54,204 bases of DNA from positions 1 to 54,204 of the forward strand of contig CAJXXT010000009.1 of NCBI GenBank assembly GCA_913063495.1, in the 5' to 3' direction. Numbering within the stretch: position 1 is the stretch's first letter; each line of letters begins with the position of its first letter. Below the pieces are notes generated by a model. That model was not told the DNA's origin. It saw nothing but the letters and a program-made list of their open reading frames with translations, and did no database searches. The stretch is from an uncultured Gammaproteobacteria bacterium (GTDB lineage Bacteria; Pseudomonadota; Gammaproteobacteria; Pseudomonadales; Ketobacteraceae). This document shows, one piece after another, positions 42,077 through 51,323 of the stretch. A program made the translations under genes and the position numbers.

Positions 42077-42501
42077 TGATGAATCAACTGTTGCGACTTA
42101 TATTCATAATTATTGCATTGCTTGCAAGTCCCTTGCAAGCAGGCGTTGTTGTGATTGTTAATTCAGAAAATGCTACTTCTGACTTTAGCCAGCGACAGCT
42201 AGTTGATTTATATATGGGCCGAGATTTATATTTCTCTAACGGAGAGATGGCATTACGTTTGGATCAATCTCCAACATCAAAAGTTAGGCATGATTTTTAT
42301 AAGAATCTTGTCGGTAAATCAGTTGCCCAAATTAACGCGTACTGGGCGAGATTACTATTTACCGGGAGGGCATCCCCACCTCAAGTGATAAGTGATAGCG
42401 AAGGTGTTTTGAAAGCGATTAGGAATAACGCAAATGCTGTTGGTTATATCAATGAAAGTGAATTGGCGCCAGGCGTTAAGGTAGTGGCTCGTGTCGACTA
42501 G
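42076..42501 (+). CDS. PstS-like periplasmic protein, half length (module 2)
   Basis: A 141-aa exported protein: signal peptide LLRLIFIIIALLASPLQA; mature VVVIVNSENATSDFSQRQ, VDLYMGRDLYF, and C-terminal NAVGYINESELAPGV, parallel to the protein at 32135 (GYIDAASVDD). One lobe of a phosphate-type binding fold. Coupled at both ends: one shared base with the porin, 11-base overlap with the cyclase. A ligand-binding partner of the cyclase is the natural guess. Confidence 0.8.
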   Translation: MMNQLLRLIFIIIALLASPLQAGVVVIVNSENATSDFSQRQLVDLYMGRDLYFSNGEMALRLDQSPTSKVRHDFYKNLVGKSVAQINAYWARLLFTGRASPPQVISDSEGVLKAIRNNANAVGYINESELAPGVKVVARVD

Positions 42502-43735
42502 ATTTTGGCAGTCGCTGCCTTTTCAAACAGGTTGTAGTATTGCATTAGGCTCAATACTATTGACGCTTGTGTTATCTATAAGCGTTTATAATAGTACTGT
42601 CGAAACGGTTATTGATGATTCTAATCATCGTATATCACAATTAATTAGCACTGTAGAAATTAGTGCAGCAATAGCAGCCTATTTGGAAAACAACGAACTC
42701 GGCCTGGACATTACTCGGGGGCTTATCAGAAATGATATTGTCTCAGGGGTTATTTTGCACAGTGAATCTGGGATGAGAATAATTAGCGGATCCCCCTTTC
42801 ATTTTAAAGATAATGATGTACTACTTTTTCCACTGGTATCTCCTTTTATGGCAGATGAAAAGGTAGGGGGATTGTTCGTTAAACCTAATCAGAATAATAT
42901 CGATGCACAAGCCAAAAAAACGGCGGAGCTTCATGTTGTTACCCTTGCTGTACATTCATTGATGATTACCTTGTTTGTCATTTTTCTTGTGAATAGCCGA
43001 CTTACGAAGCCATTAATGAAATTAGCGGGGGCACTTCATAAAATTGAGCCAGGAAGTGATGAGAGGCTTCAGTATCCGAAGCAACATATGAATGATGAAA
43101 TAGGACTTCTGGTTCGGGACATTAATCAATTATTAGGCTCTGCTAAAAATACCCTGGAAGGCGAGAGACGTTTGCGTGAGTATGTGGAAACGCTTGAAAA
43201 ACAAACACGTAAAGAAGCAGAGCGGGATCCTCTTACTAATTTGCTTAATCGTAGGTCTGGGGAAAGAGCTATTGCGAAAGCACTCAAGAAATCCGAGGCG
43301 GATAATACTCGTTGTGCAATTTTGCTTATTGATTTAGATCGCTTTAAACCTATCAATGATACCTATGGGCATGAAGCCGGCGATCAAACCTTAATTACGA
43401 TCGCAGATCGGTTGACCAATACGCTTCGGAAAAGTGATATTGTCATTCGATGGGGTGGAGATGAATTTTTAATAATGGTACGACAGGGTCATAGTGATCT
43501 TAAAATAAACGTCGTTGCAGAAAAAATACTGCAAGCGTTAGCCGCTGATATTGCCATTAACGATACAGTTCGAGAAAGTATTGGTGCCAGTATTGGTATA
43601 TCGCTTTATCCAGAACACGCCACTGATTCGGCTTTGCTTTTTGATCTGGCGGATAAAGCTATGTATCGTATCAAACGTTCTGGTCGAAATGGTTATTCTA
43701 TTCATGAGCCCGCTGGTATGAAAAGTCAGGCATAG
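42491..43735 (+). CDS. Diguanylate cyclase with periplasmic sensor, last gene of module 2
   Basis: A 414-aa membrane protein. TM1 about 13-32, periplasmic loop to about 150, TM2 about 153-172, HAMP-like linker (NSRLTKPLMKLAGALHKIE) and coiled segment, then a GGDEF domain with active GGDEF (about 322-326) and an I-site RKSD exactly five residues before it. It makes c-di-GMP and is likely product-inhibited. The start GTG at 42491 overlaps the preceding gene by 11 bases. The periplasmic part may read the state of the small binding protein. Confidence 0.9.
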   Translation: MSTRFWQSLPFQTGCSIALGSILLTLVLSISVYNSTVETVIDDSNHRISQLISTVEISAAIAAYLENNELGLDITRGLIRNDIVSGVILHSESGMRIISGSPFHFKDNDVLLFPLVSPFMADEKVGGLFVKPNQNNIDAQAKKTAELHVVTLAVHSLMITLFVIFLVNSRLTKPLMKLAGALHKIEPGSDERLQYPKQHMNDEIGLLVRDINQLLGSAKNTLEGERRLREYVETLEKQTRKEAERDPLTNLLNRRSGERAIAKALKKSEADNTRCAILLIDLDRFKPINDTYGHEAGDQTLITIADRLTNTLRKSDIVIRWGGDEFLIMVRQGHSDLKINVVAEKILQALAADIAINDTVRESIGASIGISLYPEHATDSALLFDLADKAMYRIKRSGRNGYSIHEPAGMKSQA

Positions 43736-43798
43736 CGTTTTCCCAAACAATGCTCATTGAGTGTATAGAATATCTCCTGAGGTTCGCATTACCTATCG

Positions 43799-44581
43799 TT
43801 ATAGGAAAGTTTGCCAATCTTCTAAATTGTAGCGTTTCATGATGGTTTTTATATCACCTGATTCTTTGAGTGCTTTCATTTTTGAGTCAAAGTAATCTGA
43901 CATTTTTTTAACGGATTCTGCTTTTGATGGGTCAGGTGTAAATGCCATATAAATTTTGGCGACGGATACGCAGCCAGCAGAGCGGTATTTTTCAAGAATT
44001 CCTTGTTGACTCATTTCATAAATAGTTGAGTTATAGGTAAATATAAAGGTATCAATTCTACCTGCATCAAGTTTTTTCATGCTTTTTTCAATGTATGTAT
44101 CGTTGTAAGGTAAAAAATCGAATTGTTTCTGGTGTTGTTTCATGTAACTGTTTAACTCTTCAATTGAAGTGTCATTTGCAACGCCTATTTTATGTCCTGT
44201 TAGTGAATCCAGTCCTGAATATTGCCAAGTAGATTCCTTTTTTGTAAAGAAGCACATTCTTTGTATTCCTATCTCGTGTTTTGGAAATCGTAGGTTGGGT
44301 GCTTCTTCTTTTGCGGGAGAAAGTAATGCGTGGTTGTTGCCAGCCTCAACCAGCTTAATTGCTCTTGTCCATGGGTAGGTTTTTGTTGATAATTCGTAAG
44401 GGCTGTCTGCATATATTTTTTGTACGGTTTCTATTACATACCCTGGAAATTCACCTTGTGGGCATATTTGTGGGCACCAATCAATGGTGCTGACTCGCAG
44501 TGATTCGGCATTTGCTGAAGAGGAAAATACGGATAAAACTAGAATAATGGCAATATTCTTAATCGAATTGGTTATGTTCAT
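43799..44581 (-). CDS. Exported substrate-binding protein (SBP_bac_3 type)
   Basis: A 260-aa secreted protein: signal peptide about 1-25 (IILVLSVFSSSANA), then LRVSTIDWCPQICPQGEFPG and YVIETVQKIYADSPYELS, DTFIFTYNSTIYEMSQ. Two Cys near the start could form a disulfide. It resembles the group of solo SBP-like proteins in marine gammaproteobacteria. No transporter genes near. Convergent with the diguanylate cyclase gene. Confidence 0.8.
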   Translation of the reverse strand: MNITNSIKNIAIILVLSVFSSSANAESLRVSTIDWCPQICPQGEFPGYVIETVQKIYADSPYELSTKTYPWTRAIKLVEAGNNHALLSPAKEEAPNLRFPKHEIGIQRMCFFTKKESTWQYSGLDSLTGHKIGVANDTSIEELNSYMKQHQKQFDFLPYNDTYIEKSMKKLDAGRIDTFIFTYNSTIYEMSQQGILEKYRSAGCVSVAKIYMAFTPDPSKAESVKKMSDYFDSKMKALKESGDIKTIMKRYNLEDWQTFL

Positions 44582-44984
44582 AATATTATCTTCAGAGCTT
44601 GGGAGGGTGGTTCAGGTGTTGAGTGAATGGTTTTCGACTGACTATTTTATAAGGTAGATCAAATAAAAAGATCTGCAAACATGGCGAGAATAGCGAAGTT
44701 CACAAACTTTGTTTTGTTTTTTTTAAGCGCTAAGCGTAATGCGCTGATTTTTCTACATAAGGTAATAATTGTCGGTGGGTTTTAATAAAAAACCACGGAT
44801 GTCTAGGGCTTGCCTAGGTTTGTGCCAGCGTAAACAATGGGTTGTTACATGTTGATGTTCACTTTTTTATGCGATATTGTGCATTTTCGAACTATAAAAT
44901 AGCACGATCGTACTTATTGTTTTATAAAGCCTTTGTTTGATATAGAGATCAACACTAATAAAAATAATAACAAAGAGGTTATCA
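44582..44984. other. 403-bp upstream region of the phospholipase operon
   Basis: Divergent promoter region. Contains AGCGC-TAAGCGTAAT-GCGCT near 44725-44744, which might be a regulator site, and an SD (CAAAGAGG) before the next start. No confident -35/-10 pair. Confidence 0.4.
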
Positions 44985-46427
44985 ATGAAAAGAATTCTAC
45001 CTTTGATTGGCGTGGCAGGAATTGCGGCGGCGATCGCAACACCGGCTGTTGCTTTTCAACAAATCACGCATAAACGTATTGCGATTGATGCGATCAATTA
45101 TATGAAGGCGCACCCTGATACCACTAACTATGTTGTTCTCGAGGCGGCGGTGACTTCCGCAGGTTATACCATTGATCAATTTGCTGAAACCGTGGGTCAA
45201 GGTGCTTTTGATGTAGATGATTTTCAGGATACTTTTATTTGTGGTGCTATCACTGGCGATTGTGTTTACTCCCCTGTATTTAACGCAGGCGCGTCTATTG
45301 CTCAATACACTAGCTATTGGCATTTTCAAAATCATACACGAGGTGGCGACGCTCATGGGAATGATTTAGGTGGTTATAATTATGATTTACTAACGGTGTG
45401 GGGAGTGGTTGATGATTTAGCCGCGACATGGTTGGTTAATGATCATTTGGATGATGGTGCGGGCGGCATGACCGGCTTTTGTTATTGGTTTTTAGGTTGC
45501 TCCGAAGATTCAGAATATAACTCTTATGGTGTTACCGAAGCTAATTATCGTCAAGGCTCACACTCGACAAAAGGTATGTACGAGGATTTTCAGGATATCC
45601 CCTTTCAACCTATCGACAACTTGGGTAACTATTGGTATTGGCAATTTTTAGATCGCCCTACTGCACAAACATTGGGTTTTGTATTACACACAACGGACTT
45701 GTTGCAGCCACATCATACATGGACAACATCTGATTTGAATCACTCTGGTTGGGAATCATGGGTTGCTGATTATTACGATAGTGAAGACTTGAATGCGGAT
45801 TACAAAGTAACGGAAGCTTTGGCGAGTTTTACTCCAATTGATGCAACTGCAACTGATATTCGGCCGTTGCTAACCGAAGGTGGCGCGATATCCTATTCAC
45901 TGGGAGGTGCAGTGTTAAATACAACAGATCATAATGCTCGACGTGAAGTGGCTAATGTTGTAATTCCTCATGCAATTGCGATGGCTGTGAATATTTTTAA
46001 TCACGCAGCCGACAAAATGTCGACCAATACATCGGGTGAGTTACGAGATAAGCGTGCTGGTCTTTGTATGAATTTATGGGGTGGTGTTGTGAAAAATGGT
46101 GCTGATGTTCGTTTGCACAGTTGTTCAAATAGTGCAAACGAACAATGGCAATATGAATCATCTACAGGGTTAATTCGCAGTACCTTGAACACCAATTACT
46201 GTCTTGATATGGCCGGTGGGAAAGTATCCAATGGTGGCAACGTTCAGGTGTGGAATTGTATTCCAGGGCATAATAATATGACGTGGGATATTGTTGGTGA
46301 CACGATTCGCCCTCGAGTTAATCACGGTATTGCGATTGACGCGTACGGAACTCGCAGTGGCGATAACATTGGTTTATGGTCTGTGCACGGTGGTAGTAAC
46401 CAATCGTGGACCGTTGAAGGTATGTAG
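44985..46427 (+). CDS. Zinc phospholipase C-like exported protein with ricin B-type lectin domain
   Basis: A 480-aa secreted enzyme. Signal peptide MKRILPLIGVAGIAAAIATPAVAFQ. The catalytic region of about 330 residues has the helical, His/Asp-rich pattern of zinc-dependent phospholipase C / S1-P1-like enzymes (ITHKRIAIDAINYM, WHFQNHT, GDAHGNDLGGYNYDLL, LGFVLHTTDLLQPHHTW). The C-terminal ~130 residues are a ricin B-type lectin (CLDMAGGKVSNGGNVQVWNC and QWQ/QSW repeats), for sugar binding on a target surface. A clear terminator follows at 46450, but foldase-like genes continue downstream. Confidence 0.78.
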   Translation: MKRILPLIGVAGIAAAIATPAVAFQQITHKRIAIDAINYMKAHPDTTNYVVLEAAVTSAGYTIDQFAETVGQGAFDVDDFQDTFICGAITGDCVYSPVFNAGASIAQYTSYWHFQNHTRGGDAHGNDLGGYNYDLLTVWGVVDDLAATWLVNDHLDDGAGGMTGFCYWFLGCSEDSEYNSYGVTEANYRQGSHSTKGMYEDFQDIPFQPIDNLGNYWYWQFLDRPTAQTLGFVLHTTDLLQPHHTWTTSDLNHSGWESWVADYYDSEDLNADYKVTEALASFTPIDATATDIRPLLTEGGAISYSLGGAVLNTTDHNARREVANVVIPHAIAMAVNIFNHAADKMSTNTSGELRDKRAGLCMNLWGGVVKNGADVRLHSCSNSANEQWQYESSTGLIRSTLNTNYCLDMAGGKVSNGGNVQVWNCIPGHNNMTWDIVGDTIRPRVNHGIAIDAYGTRSGDNIGLWSVHGGSNQSWTVEGM

Positions 46428-46449
46428 TTGAGACGTTGCGTTGATGTGA

Positions 46450-46480
46450 GAAAAACCTGGAGGATGTCTTCAGGTTTTTC
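46450..46480 (+). terminator. Terminator after the phospholipase gene
   Basis: GAAAAACCTG pairs with CAGGTTTTTC, 10-bp stem, T-rich 3' arm. Confidence 0.85.
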
Positions 46481-46541
46481 TGTATAACGTATTATGTGTT
46501 GACGTCTTATTGTTATCGGGGCGTAGCAGAGGATTTTGATT

Positions 46542-47897
46542 ATGAATAAATTAGCATTGTGTCTATTTTCTGTTGTTGTTTTTTCTTCTGTTGTGGCACA
46601 CGCATCAGTGCACTATCAATCAAGGGAGGTGGGGACGATTGCTCAAATAGATGGCTTTAAAATTCCCGTTGCTAGTGCAGATTTGATTTTTGAAGTCACA
46701 AAGCGAAGTGATAGTTCATTGACGAAGGAGGGATTGGTCAGAGGGCTTATAGAGAACTATGTTTTTGCAAGAGAGGCGGAGCGTGAATTCGGGAGAAATA
46801 TATTGGTGGAAAAAACCAAAGTGGCTTTTTCCAATCAAGTACATTTAGACCGTGATTTTGTAAAAACCTTTCTTCAGCGTTATCACGGGGATATCCAAGC
46901 TAGTATTAAACAGCTACCAACCCAAAATTTAACATCACTTATTCGACAACCCTTTCGCCTCAACGCGGATAAATTCAAAAAAACAACGGTATTGGAAGGT
47001 TCACTAGAATACGTGTTGACGAAAAAACAGGTCGAACATGCAAAGAAACTAACATTGATTACCTATCAACTGCCCAAGAAGAACAGTGTCGATATCGTAT
47101 CACTTTGGGATATCTATAGTCGTCAGAACTTACAAGGGCGTATTGCTATTCATCAACAGAATAGACCTTTTCTGGAAAAGCAGACCAGTGAATTCTTATT
47201 GGAAAAATACATTCATTATTGGGCATACAATGAATCTGGGCTGGCAAAGAATGATGTGAATGCTTTGGTTGTAATGTTCAAAGATCGATTTCTAAAGAAA
47301 AAATATTTGGAGAGGAAAGGTTTGTTAGTGGATATGCATCATCAAAATTTACAACAAACAGCGATGGCTCGAAGTGTGACCAAGGAAGAAATCTTAGAAT
47401 ATTACCAGAAGCATAAGGAAGAATTTCAAATTGTTGAAAAAGTAAAAGCTCGACATATTCGATTGGATAGTCAGGCATTAGCCGATCGAGTATATAAGGA
47501 TGTTGTTAATGGTTTGTCGTTTGATGCCGCAGTGACACGTTATTCGATTAGTGATGATAAGAATCTTTCTGTTCCTGGTGACTTGGGCTGGATAAAAAAT
47601 AAAGATAAACGCACCTCCTGGCTAAAAGGTGTGGCATTTATTCAAACGGAAAATGTAATATCGAAGCCGTTTCGAAGCCCTCAAAATAGCGATCAGCCCG
47701 TTTATTGGGAAATTATTCTAGTGAAAAAGAAAGTCGTTGGTTATCAAGCTTCAGATAGTGAAGGTGTACGTTATGAGGCGTCACGTCATATAGCAAAGAG
47801 AAAGATGGCAGAAGAGTTTGAGTCGACTCGGCGTGAGTTATTGGACTCTGCCAGTATTGAAATAAACAAAACGTTGTTAGGTAGCCATGTTTATTAA
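46542..47897 (+). CDS. Exported parvulin-type peptidylprolyl isomerase
   Basis: A 451-aa protein with signal peptide (LALCLFSVVVFSSVVAHA). Long N-terminal helical region with SurA/PrsA-like segments; the rotamase domain lies at about 284-385 (EYYQKHKEEF, VKARHIRLDSQALADRV, LSFDAAVTRYSISDDKN, GDLGWI). It helps secreted or outer-membrane proteins fold. The ATG at 46542 follows GAGGA; a TTG two codons earlier is in frame. Positioned right after the phospholipase and overlapping the next gene by 11 bases, so a dedicated foldase for that phospholipase is possible. Confidence 0.82.
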   Translation: MNKLALCLFSVVVFSSVVAHASVHYQSREVGTIAQIDGFKIPVASADLIFEVTKRSDSSLTKEGLVRGLIENYVFAREAEREFGRNILVEKTKVAFSNQVHLDRDFVKTFLQRYHGDIQASIKQLPTQNLTSLIRQPFRLNADKFKKTTVLEGSLEYVLTKKQVEHAKKLTLITYQLPKKNSVDIVSLWDIYSRQNLQGRIAIHQQNRPFLEKQTSEFLLEKYIHYWAYNESGLAKNDVNALVVMFKDRFLKKKYLERKGLLVDMHHQNLQQTAMARSVTKEEILEYYQKHKEEFQIVEKVKARHIRLDSQALADRVYKDVVNGLSFDAAVTRYSISDDKNLSVPGDLGWIKNKDKRTSWLKGVAFIQTENVISKPFRSPQNSDQPVYWEIILVKKKVVGYQASDSEGVRYEASRHIAKRKMAEEFESTRRELLDSASIEINKTLLGSHVY

Positions 47898-48495
47898 AGA
47901 AAATGTAAAACTGATTGTTGTTCTTGTGGCTCTTGTTGGAGGGCTGTTTTTATACCTGTTTCAGAGCAATGAAAAAATCACTGAACATGATGTGATTCGG
48001 CAAGTAGAAAAATCCACCCACTTTGAAAAAGTAGAGAGTGCTCTGCCTGTTACAAAAAAATTGCTAATCAATGTTGCTAGTGAGATCAAAAAATCTAGTG
48101 TAGTAAATAAGCCCTCCAGAAATGCTATTGAAAGTGAGATTTCAGAGCCTTTTTCAGTACCTCTTAATTCGATGGCAGATGCCCGGATCAATGGTGATCC
48201 TCGAACACCACCCATGGTGCGCACTACGGTTGAGCGAGAGATGCCGACTCCAGAAGAATTGGCCGACCCTGATCTCTATCAAGAATACGAAAGCCGTCAA
48301 AACCAGAAGGTATATCGGTCTTTTTATAGTGCATCAAAAAACAAGCTTGTAGAGATGGAAAAGTTGATGGAGCAGGCAAGATCTCAAGGGGTGTCGGAAG
48401 ACAAACTTCGCGAAGGGGAAGAGAAAATTGCCAAGATGAAGGCGATGCGTGAAAAGCTGGCGCAGACATATGATGATATATCCGATGAGCAATAA
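47887..48495 (+). CDS. Membrane-anchored coiled-coil protein, foldase-like partner
   Basis: A 202-aa protein with one membrane anchor (about 8-25) and a mainly helical periplasmic part; the C-terminal half (KNKLVEMEKLMEQARSQGVS, LREGEEKIAKMKAMREKLA) is a coiled coil. Size, anchor and position recall lipase foldases (LifO), but I see no clear LifO motif. It overlaps the PPIase gene by 11 bases, so the two are made together. Confidence 0.6.
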   Translation: MFIKENVKLIVVLVALVGGLFLYLFQSNEKITEHDVIRQVEKSTHFEKVESALPVTKKLLINVASEIKKSSVVNKPSRNAIESEISEPFSVPLNSMADARINGDPRTPPMVRTTVEREMPTPEELADPDLYQEYESRQNQKVYRSFYSASKNKLVEMEKLMEQARSQGVSEDKLREGEEKIAKMKAMREKLAQTYDDISDEQ

Positions 48496-49476
48496 TTAGC
48501 GTCGTAAACCGATAGGGATTGGAATCCTATGTTTCTGCATATAGTTGGATGATAAATTCCAATCTTCATAATAGGTACCAAAGGCCTGATCCCAAAGTGA
48601 AAATAAGGCTCCGTGATTTACCATGTAACCGCGGGGGCAGTGATGTAATTTATGGGCATGATTGTCCATAAAGAAAAACCGTAGTTGCCCAATGTTTACG
48701 GTGTGATTTGCATGATGGGTTGCTTGTAACATCAGTACCAAACCGTAACTGATAAGAATTGACGGTAAATCCATACCTAAACATGTTCCGATGATAGCAA
48801 GCGGAATTTGAAAGCCAGTAACTGCGGTGTCCCAGAGCGAACTAACATTACCTCGTAAAAAGTCCAGTACTTCAACCGAGTGGTGGGTGACGTGAATTTT
48901 TCTAAAGATTTTGCTGATAATGTTTTTAGCTTTGCCATGGTTTAAAAAGCGATGGCTTCCATAGTAGGTAAAGTCCGTAAGCATAACCGCGGCAAAAATT
49001 GTTATCCAAGTTGATTCTTTGGTAACGTATCCCAATGTTGTTGGTAGTATTGCTGTGAACAGCGTACTTAATGTTAGCCACCCACCGGCGACCACTATAC
49101 TTCCGCAAATTACACCTTTAATAAATACTAACGACATCCCTTCAAACCAGGCTTGGAATGATCGTGGTGCAAGCTCTACCGAAGGGTGTTTTTCTTCAAG
49201 TTGTATAATGAGCCACAGGTTAAGGCCGCTGAGAATAATAAATGAACCTAGTATTAGCTCTAGGGAGCGACCAAAGCAGGCAAGAATTAGCGTAAAAATA
49301 ACAGCAGGGCCTAGATGTACCATTAATCCCAGAGAGATAGATAATATTTGCTCGGAAGGTATACCCGCTCTATTACCTTTAATGGTTAGGCGTGAGCGTT
49401 GGCGAAGCTTGGGGATTAGCCCAAGGCGGGTATCGGCTTTTGAGGTGTGAACGGGTGTTACGTCTATGGCAGACAT
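48496..49476 (-). CDS. Sterol desaturase / fatty acid hydroxylase family protein
   Basis: A 326-aa membrane enzyme with the eight-histidine pattern of the family: HRFLNHGK, HVTHHSVEVL, HHANHTVNI and NHAHKLHHCPRGYM. It has four or five membrane helices and binds a di-iron centre; typically it hydroxylates or desaturates lipids. The start ATG at 49476 is preferred; the frame is open further 5', through a palindrome. The palindrome (49516-49544) and the TetR gene just upstream suggest repression by that regulator. Confidence 0.88.
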   Translation of the reverse strand: MSAIDVTPVHTSKADTRLGLIPKLRQRSRLTIKGNRAGIPSEQILSISLGLMVHLGPAVIFTLILACFGRSLELILGSFIILSGLNLWLIIQLEEKHPSVELAPRSFQAWFEGMSLVFIKGVICGSIVVAGGWLTLSTLFTAILPTTLGYVTKESTWITIFAAVMLTDFTYYGSHRFLNHGKAKNIISKIFRKIHVTHHSVEVLDFLRGNVSSLWDTAVTGFQIPLAIIGTCLGMDLPSILISYGLVLMLQATHHANHTVNIGQLRFFFMDNHAHKLHHCPRGYMVNHGALFSLWDQAFGTYYEDWNLSSNYMQKHRIPIPIGLRR

Positions 49477-49515
49477 TATTGCTCTCGGGTGTTGTTTTTT
49501 TATTTGAATATATCT

Positions 49516-49544
49516 TAATGACCAAATGTGATGATTGGTCATTA
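49516..49544. promoter_or_regulatory. Operator palindrome upstream of the hydroxylase gene
   Basis: Perfect 10-bp arms TAATGACCAA and TTGGTCATTA with a 9-bp spacer, 40 bases before the hydroxylase start. A TetR gene (49655-50251) is next to it in the same orientation. Confidence 0.7.
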
Positions 49545-49654
49545 ATGGCGACATTATGAGCAAAAAATAGACAATATCAAGGGTGAAATGAGGCAATATA
49601 GGCGGATGCGGGACATTAGGAAGGCAGGTTTACGGAATGCCTGTGGGTGCGCAG

Positions 49655-50251
49655 TTAATTCCAACCCTTAATTAGGCTATGAATGAGCGCAGTGATACGT
49701 GTTTTCATCTGCTTTTGAGGCAATATAGGAGAACCTATATTTGTACCGAGAGCGGCGCCATGAGCGCAGCTTAAGACTAATTTTGCAGCTTCCTCGGTGT
49801 TTAGGTATTGAGAAGGTAAGGATATTTCACCTTGTTGCTGAGCGTTATTTAACACCGCAGTGTAGAGATCTAAAGATTGCTGAGTGTGATCTTTAAGAAT
49901 GTTTTGAGCGTATCTTCTAGAGGAGTTGATCAACTCAATCATGGGTTTAGGCTTGTAAAGTGCTAGGGAGAAGGAGTCCACCAACATATTGGTTAGCTTT
50001 GTGGTGGTGTTTGATGATGCCTCACTTGCATTTTTTATTGCAGCTAAGGGAGCTTCAAGGGATTGAAAAACGACGGCCTCAAACAGGGCGTCTTTGGTTG
50101 GGAAGTAGACATAAAGGGCCGCTTTTGAGACGCCTATTGCGTTAGCGACATCTATCATGGCAACTTTTTTGTAACCATGTTGATTTACTAATGAAGTTGC
50201 CGCTGTGATGATTTCAGCTTTTCGTTCTTCAGGTGCTTTGCGGGTTCTCAT
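49655..50251 (-). CDS. TetR/AcrR family regulator
   Basis: A 198-aa regulator. HTH at about 28-55 (VAMIDVANAIGVSKAALYVYF), preceded by ERKAEIITAATSLVNQHGYK. C-terminal domain is of the DUF (TetR_C) helix-bundle type with no readable ligand. It lies upstream of the hydroxylase gene on the same strand; the palindrome at 49516 lies in the ~180-bp gap between the two, so it is the probable repressor. Confidence 0.88.
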   Translation of the reverse strand: MRTRKAPEERKAEIITAATSLVNQHGYKKVAMIDVANAIGVSKAALYVYFPTKDALFEAVVFQSLEAPLAAIKNASEASSNTTTKLTNMLVDSFSLALYKPKPMIELINSSRRYAQNILKDHTQQSLDLYTAVLNNAQQQGEISLPSQYLNTEEAAKLVLSCAHGAALGTNIGSPILPQKQMKTRITALIHSLIKGWN

Positions 50252-50348
50252 GTGGAGGATCCATTATGGTTTTGTTTGCTGATTTGATGGCTGACATGGG
50301 GTTTGATTTGGAAATACGAGATTAGTGAGATAGCTATGTTGAAAACCA

Positions 50349-51323
50349 CTATTCAGGGATGAGAAAAGGGATAGTTTCTTTTAACCCATCTTTAAAACTA
50401 ACGGGAGACCAACCTAATTCTCGTTGTGCCTTGGTGCTTAACGGGTGGGCTTGCCATTGTAAAAAAATCACTTGTCCTTTGGGGATTAGAGGGGCTTTGT
50501 TAGTCAGTTTGGCTACCCATTCGCCTGCTGTAGCTACGATATGTACTAAGGGGAGTGGCAGCACCATCGGAGGCTTTTTATCAATTTTGAGGGCTGCCAA
50601 CATCAGCGTCGCCAATTCCGTTAGGTTGTAATAAGATTCGCTTAAGATATAGCGTTCACCAATGCCACCTTTTAATTCAGCCAATACATGCCCCTTACCG
50701 ACGTCGGTGGAAAATACCACGGGGTAGCCGCCAGGAATGAGTGCGGGGGCATCATTGTTGTATAATTTCATGATTAGGTCATTGGTTCCAGGTGAGTCTG
50801 TAGGCCCGGGCCCATAGACTCCTGAAGGGTGCAAAAAAACGGCAGGTAAGCCCTGTTTTAATGCCGCCGTCACTCTCTGGTCAGCTTGTTGCTTTGAGCG
50901 TTCGTAGTGGGTGCCTTTGGGGAGTGAATCTAAGGTGGATTCGTCATAAGATTCGCCTGTTTTGGCTTCGAATACATCAATGGTGCTGGTGTAGATAAAG
51001 CGTTTGACGCCTAGCTCTAGTGCAGCGTCTATCATGTTTTGGGTTCCCTTCACATTGACTTGTTGAAAGGTGCCTGGATCCCGCATCCATTGTTCAGGAA
51101 AACCTGCAGCGTGATACACAATGTCGCAGCCTTGCATAGCGGCTTTTATTGTCAGTTTATCGGTAATGTCGCCCTGTACTATTTCGCACTCAGGGGGGAG
51201 TAGTCGCTTACCTTTCTCTAAGGATCTAACGAGCACTCTAACGTTACGCTTTTGGTGCAGTAATTCTTGAACAATGCTGTAGCCTACTAACCCCGTTGCG
51301 CCTGTTACTAACGTTATGTTCAC
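50349..51323 (-). CDS. NAD(P)-dependent epimerase/dehydratase (extended SDR)
   Basis: A 324-aa extended short-chain dehydrogenase. Nucleotide site TLVTGATGLVGYSIVQ at the start, IVYHAAGFPEQW, and the catalytic YERSKQQAD (Tyr-xxx-Lys). It resembles dihydroflavonol-4-reductase/3-beta-HSD-like enzymes that act on lipids or small ketones. It is about 100 bases upstream of the TetR gene, transcribed in the same direction, which together with the hydroxylase suggests a lipid or steroid modification cluster. Confidence 0.88.
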   Translation of the reverse strand: MNITLVTGATGLVGYSIVQELLHQKRNVRVLVRSLEKGKRLLPPECEIVQGDITDKLTIKAAMQGCDIVYHAAGFPEQWMRDPGTFQQVNVKGTQNMIDAALELGVKRFIYTSTIDVFEAKTGESYDESTLDSLPKGTHYERSKQQADQRVTAALKQGLPAVFLHPSGVYGPGPTDSPGTNDLIMKLYNNDAPALIPGGYPVVFSTDVGKGHVLAELKGGIGERYILSESYYNLTELATLMLAALKIDKKPPMVLPLPLVHIVATAGEWVAKLTNKAPLIPKGQVIFLQWQAHPLSTKAQRELGWSPVSFKDGLKETIPFLIPE

